Shown here piece by piece: positions 60,766-64,000 of a stretch of DNA of 64,000 nucleotides; position 1 is the first letter of the stretch, and every line of letters starts with the position of its first letter. A program made the position numbers and the translations under genes. The notes under the pieces are model-generated. The model was given only the letters and a program-made list of their open reading frames with translations. It was not told the DNA's origin and did no database searches. Source of the stretch: Hymenobacter jejuensis (GTDB lineage Bacteria > Bacteroidota > Bacteroidia > Cytophagales > Hymenobacteraceae); assembly GCF_006337165.1 (NCBI RefSeq), contig NZ_CP040896.1, positions 1,612,001 through 1,676,000 of the forward strand. The letters are read 5' to 3'.

Positions 60766-63700
60766 CTAGCTGTTCGGGTTGATCAGCTCGCGGCTCAGGT
60801 TGTACAGCGACTGCTTCAGCGTGTAGAAAAACAGCGTTTCGGGCAGGGTTTCGCCCTGGCTAAGCTGCCTATCGAGCTGGTGCAGGCCGAGGCTGAGGCT
60901 GTCTTCGATTTCGCGCAGCAGAAAGTCTTTCACGCGGGTGCGGTCCACGTCGACGCCTACGTCGCGCATGAGCGGTGCTACTTCGTCGCCGTCGAGCACG
61001 AGGTCGAGGAAGCGGCGGGTGTTGTCGAGCACGGTTTGCTTGAGCGTAGCATCTACTTGCGGCAGCTTCAGGCGCGTGCTTTCGATGTCGTTGCCTTCGA
61101 TAGCACCGCTGTATTTTACCGTCCGGATGTTGTCGAAATCGGCGTGGCTGGTCGAGCTGTCTTCAAACAGTACGCCGCCGTTGGTGGTAGCTTCCTTGGG
61201 GTTATCAGCCAGAATGACGCGGAAGTTGGCGGGCGGCTCTACGCCCGTCGCACCCTTAAACACGGCTTTCGTGATGCGCTCAATCGCGGCTAGGCTGCTG
61301 CCGCCACTGAGCAGCCGCAGATACAAGCTGCCTTTGCCCGAGAAACACAAATAACGCGGTGCCTTAAGTCCCAGATGCTGAACCAGTTGCGCCACATGGT
61401 AAATAATAGCCGTGTAGTGCAAATAGAACATCACCCGCAGTTGGCGCCCTTTGCCGAGGCCGAGGCTCTGGGTGAAGCGCAAGGCGTCGTTGTAGGCAAA
61501 CAGCAGGCTCGTCACGTCGGCGGAGCTGAAATCGGGGTTTTGCAGCGCCGCCCGCAGGTAGCCTTTGTATTCCTGGTTTTCCTCGCTATCAGGCAGACTC
61601 TCAACGTATTGCACCCCTAGCCGCAGCAAGCCGTTTTGCTTGGGCGCGCCCTGCACGCGGGCATAGCCATCGCCCCACAGATCGTCGCCAGCAAAGCGGA
61701 ATGACGAGCTAAAGGCCGGCCGCTGATCGGCGAAGATCAGCAAGTCGGTAGTGCCGCCACCGATGTCGATGTTGATGACGTTCTCGTCGCGGTTGGGCAC
61801 CACTTGGTTGGTGGCGGTGAGGTAGTAGTACGGCGCCACCGACTCCGACACAAACTGCGTGGTGCGGCGCGTCCGAAACACCTGCTGGAACGCCTCGTCC
61901 CACACCTGCTGAAACTGGTTGCGCAGGAAAGCATCAAAGCTCAGGGGCGCAAACCACACCACGCGGGTATCTTCCAGAATGCCGCCGTGCAGTGCCGCTT
62001 TGTGCTTCATCAGAAGCAGAATTTCGCGGAAAAAGGCCCCGATGCGCGATACGCCCTGCGGGTCGAGTTCGGCTGTCCACTTCAAATTCGTTACGAATCG
62101 GTTTTGGGGCGGCTGGTTGGTTTCGGTGTTGATGCTAAAACCTATGTTGATGTTACTGAGCACTTTACTTGGCTCGTTGGCATAGGCATTGGTTTCGCAA
62201 ACAGCCGTCCGGATCGGGAATTCATACACCGAACCCTGTTCGCCGATAATGCTGGGCACAAATTCCCGGTTTTGGATCAGCGGCACGTCAATGAGCTGGC
62301 CGGGGCCGCGCATGTAGCGCTGAAACGCCGAGTAGCCGGTGTCGGGCAGCGGGGCATTGAGCAGCTCCACTTGTACGTCGCTCTCCCCGATCGTAAACGG
62401 CCGTGGATGTGCCGCGGGCCCATCGGCATAAGCAACGTGGGTGTTGCTGGTGCCAAAATCGACGGCAAACGTGAAGCGGCGCGTGCCGCGATCCAGTTCG
62501 CGCCAGCGAGGCACGATAAGGCCCCGGGCCGGCTCAGCACCGTGGAAAGCCGGCGGACACGTCAGTTCCGCGATGTCGAAATGGGTGCCGGTGATTTCGT
62601 AATAGGTGCTGCCGGCTGTGGCAACGCTTTTTTGGGTGCGCTCGAAGCGGGTAGCGCGTTTGGAAGCGCCTTGCTCCGTAATCTGGTCGCCGCCGGCGAA
62701 GAACTTCAGATCGTAGCGCCGCTGGAGCATGGTTGGCGAGTTGTCGGCATCCACGAGCATGACTTTGTAGAAGTCGTTGTACTCGGGTTGCTGGCGCATT
62801 TTGTAGAACGGGAACACGCCCAGGCCAATGTTGGCCCGCACGATGCGGCCTTTCTCCGGAATCTCGCGGCCCTGCGCGTCCTTCGGGTTTTGTGGATTCT
62901 GGTAGTAGCTGCGCTCAAACGTGATGAAACGCCCGCCCTGCACCGGAATCCGAAGGGCCACGCGCACGTGGTTCAGGTCGATGGTAAACGTCAGCAGCTC
63001 CGCCAGATCGTGCTCCGTGAAATATTCGAAGAACGCCTGCCGCAGCGGCAACAAGTATGGGAAGCGCGCCCGGCCTTGCGTATCAGCACCGTACTGAAAC
63101 GTGACTTTGCCTGTATGAAAGCGCTGGGTGTTAAGCTCATACGGCAACTCTACCAACGCATCTTCCAGGAAGTCGCCGACGGTGAGGTACGGATATTTGA
63201 AGCCTTTGCCGGGCAGCACGCGGTTTTCCAGCGTCAGCTCGTCGGCGTACGGTACGGGCGTGCGGTCATCCCAAGGTTGACCGTTCAGGTAATTGGCACC
63301 GGCCATCGTGAGGTTGGGGCGCAACACCAGCGGACGCAGCTTGCCATTGCTCAGGTCGCGGGTAGCGGCAATAAATAAGTCGGAGCTCATTACAGCCGAC
63401 TGGTCGGCACGGCCGGGCAGCGGCACGTTTTTGATGCTGGCCAGGTTGCCCTGCAAATCGGGTAGTGCGGGGTACTTCGTGGCAAACTGGGCCGCGGTGT
63501 GTTCGCCCTGCATCTGCATCTGATTGATGCGCGAACGGTCGAGGCCGGCAAATACGCTTCCGGCAAACTCTCGGCGCTGCAACTGCGGATACGCCAGAAA
63601 CAGCTCGTACACAAACTCGCGGAACGCAAGCCCCCGGTCTTCCAGCAGAACCACTTGATTATCAAAGTAATGTCCGCGCGACTGAGGCCGCTCCAAATCC

Positions 63701-64000
63701 AGTGGAAATACCGTTGGGGCCGTAAAAAATAGCGTCAGCGGCGAGGTGCCTCCCAAGAGCCGCGGTCCGCCGGGCAGATTCGGCGACTCGTAGAACACCA
63801 AGTACATGTCGGTGAAGTCGCGGAAGCGGTCGTCCTGCAAAAACAGCTGCAAGGTTTCGCCCAGCAGGCGCGTGCCTTCGTCGGCGCGCATGCGTTGCAC
63901 CTCAGCCTGCGCATTCCAGCGGCGCAACGTGATTTTGCGCCCGGCTTGCGTGTAGAGATGGTAGTTGTAGAGCAGCTCAAACAAGTCCCAGAAGTGCGTT
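60766..64000 (-). CDS. Large protein with actin/Hsp70-type ATPase core, N-terminus beyond window
   Basis: At least 1072 residues; the frame is open to the window edge (THFWDLFELLYNY before the first in-frame TTG), so the start is missing. The first ~480 residues are a unique region. An actin/Hsp70-like ATPase fold follows: phosphate-1 loop AVDFGTSNTHVAYA near 505, phosphate-2 loop IDIGGGTTDLLIFA near 741 and adenosine-type loop CFSGKGSLYLRLL near 880 (numbers from that TTG). This suggests ATP-dependent conformational cycling; it vaguely resembles SrfB-type proteins, but that is not established. First seen gene of a four-gene minus-strand cluster with a ZorAB-like motor. Confidence 0.7.
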   Translation of the reverse strand, partial: THFWDLFELLYNYHLYTQAGRKITLRRWNAQAEVQRMRADEGTRLLGETLQLFLQDDRFRDFTDMYLVFYESPNLPGGPRLLGGTSPLTLFFTAPTVFPLDLERPQSRGHYFDNQVVLLEDRGLAFREFVYELFLAYPQLQRREFAGSVFAGLDRSRINQMQMQGEHTAAQFATKYPALPDLQGNLASIKNVPLPGRADQSAVMSSDLFIAATRDLSNGKLRPLVLRPNLTMAGANYLNGQPWDDRTPVPYADELTLENRVLPGKGFKYPYLTVGDFLEDALVELPYELNTQRFHTGKVTFQYGADTQGRARFPYLLPLRQAFFEYFTEHDLAELLTFTIDLNHVRVALRIPVQGGRFITFERSYYQNPQNPKDAQGREIPEKGRIVRANIGLGVFPFYKMRQQPEYNDFYKVMLVDADNSPTMLQRRYDLKFFAGGDQITEQGASKRATRFERTQKSVATAGSTYYEITGTHFDIAELTCPPAFHGAEPARGLIVPRWRELDRGTRRFTFAVDFGTSNTHVAYADGPAAHPRPFTIGESDVQVELLNAPLPDTGYSAFQRYMRGPGQLIDVPLIQNREFVPSIIGEQGSVYEFPIRTAVCETNAYANEPSKVLSNINIGFSINTETNQPPQNRFVTNLKWTAELDPQGVSRIGAFFREILLLMKHKAALHGGILEDTRVVWFAPLSFDAFLRNQFQQVWDEAFQQVFRTRRTTQFVSESVAPYYYLTATNQVVPNRDENVINIDIGGGTTDLLIFADQRPAFSSSFRFAGDDLWGDGYARVQGAPKQNGLLRLGVQYVESLPDSEENQEYKGYLRAALQNPDFSSADVTSLLFAYNDALRFTQSLGLGKGRQLRVMFYLHYTAIIYHVAQLVQHLGLKAPRYLCFSGKGSLYLRLLSGGSSLAAIERITKAVFKGATGVEPPANFRVILADNPKEATTNGGVLFEDSSTSHADFDNIRTVKYSGAIEGNDIESTRLKLPQVDATLKQTVLDNTRRFLDLVLDGDEVAPLMRDVGVDVDRTRVKDFLLREIEDSLSLGLHQLDRQLSQGETLPETLFFYTLKQSLYNLSRELINPNS

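Noticed and set aside
61804-63378. Long open + strand frame antisense to the large ATPase gene
   Set aside because: It is a by-product of high GC and codon bias on the opposite strand; it has no domain, and the ATPase motifs are clear on the minus strand.

Overview
The window looks like chromosomal DNA from a GC-rich member of the Bacteroidota, most likely Cytophagales and probably close to Hymenobacter. The evidence is a gldK-gldL-gldM-gldN locus, a SprE/PorW-type lipoprotein, a PorP/SprF protein, a secreted protein with a type IX sorting tail, an F-ATPase operon that lacks atpD and atpC, and promoters of the TTG / TAnnTTTG type. Genus assignment is inference. I saw no rRNA, tRNA, CRISPR array, transposase or phage gene.

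Layout. 1-9 kb (+): two tandem M28 metallopeptidases (the first lacks about two bases of its start), a stand-alone LutB-like iron-sulfur protein, a membrane protein of unknown role and an 833-residue type IX-exported beta-helix protein. 9-17.5 kb (mixed): L-serine dehydratase, MsrB, NAD(P)HX repair enzyme, UbiA-like and DUF6766 membrane proteins, pyrophosphatase, a PafA-type alkaline phosphatase and a HAD phosphatase. 17.5-23.5 kb (-): the F-ATPase operon in the order atpZ-like, small membrane protein, B, E, F, H, A, G, with hairpins in its longer spacers. 23.7-31.4 kb (+): sprE-like gene, PBP1A and uvrC. 31.4-41.8 kb (-): gldKLMN with a good promoter, porP/sprF, hemD, a DUF4271 protein, a WecA-like transferase, a small conserved protein and lipB. 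42-45.4 kb: UPF0102 protein, a YwqK-like lipoprotein and htpG. 45.6-50.4 kb: a possible 33-residue gene, then a His-containing small exported protein, a TonB-dependent receptor and a zinc-type CDF exporter, which together suggest metal homeostasis. 50.4-56.6 kb: MFS transporter, small stress-type and unknown proteins, GNAT enzyme, small lipoprotein and S9A prolyl oligopeptidase.

56.8-64.0 kb (-) holds the most unusual locus: a very large protein with an actin/Hsp70-type ATPase core (its N-terminus lies beyond the window), a signal-peptide plus one-TM protein with a long linker, a MotA/TolQ/ExbB-type channel with a long coiled-coil tail, and a MotB/OmpA-type stator partner. The channel pair resembles ZorA/ZorB of Zorya anti-phage systems, but no ZorC, ZorD or ZorE is visible. 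It may be an undescribed proton-motive-force-driven envelope or defence machine. A 151-bp MITE-like inverted repeat sits inside the cluster.

A second genome-scale signal is a 31-bp AT-rich palindrome, roughly TTRTAA-N4-TTGANTNTCAA-N4-TTAYAA, that recurs in at least a dozen intergenic gaps. In all cases read here it lies just downstream of a stop codon.
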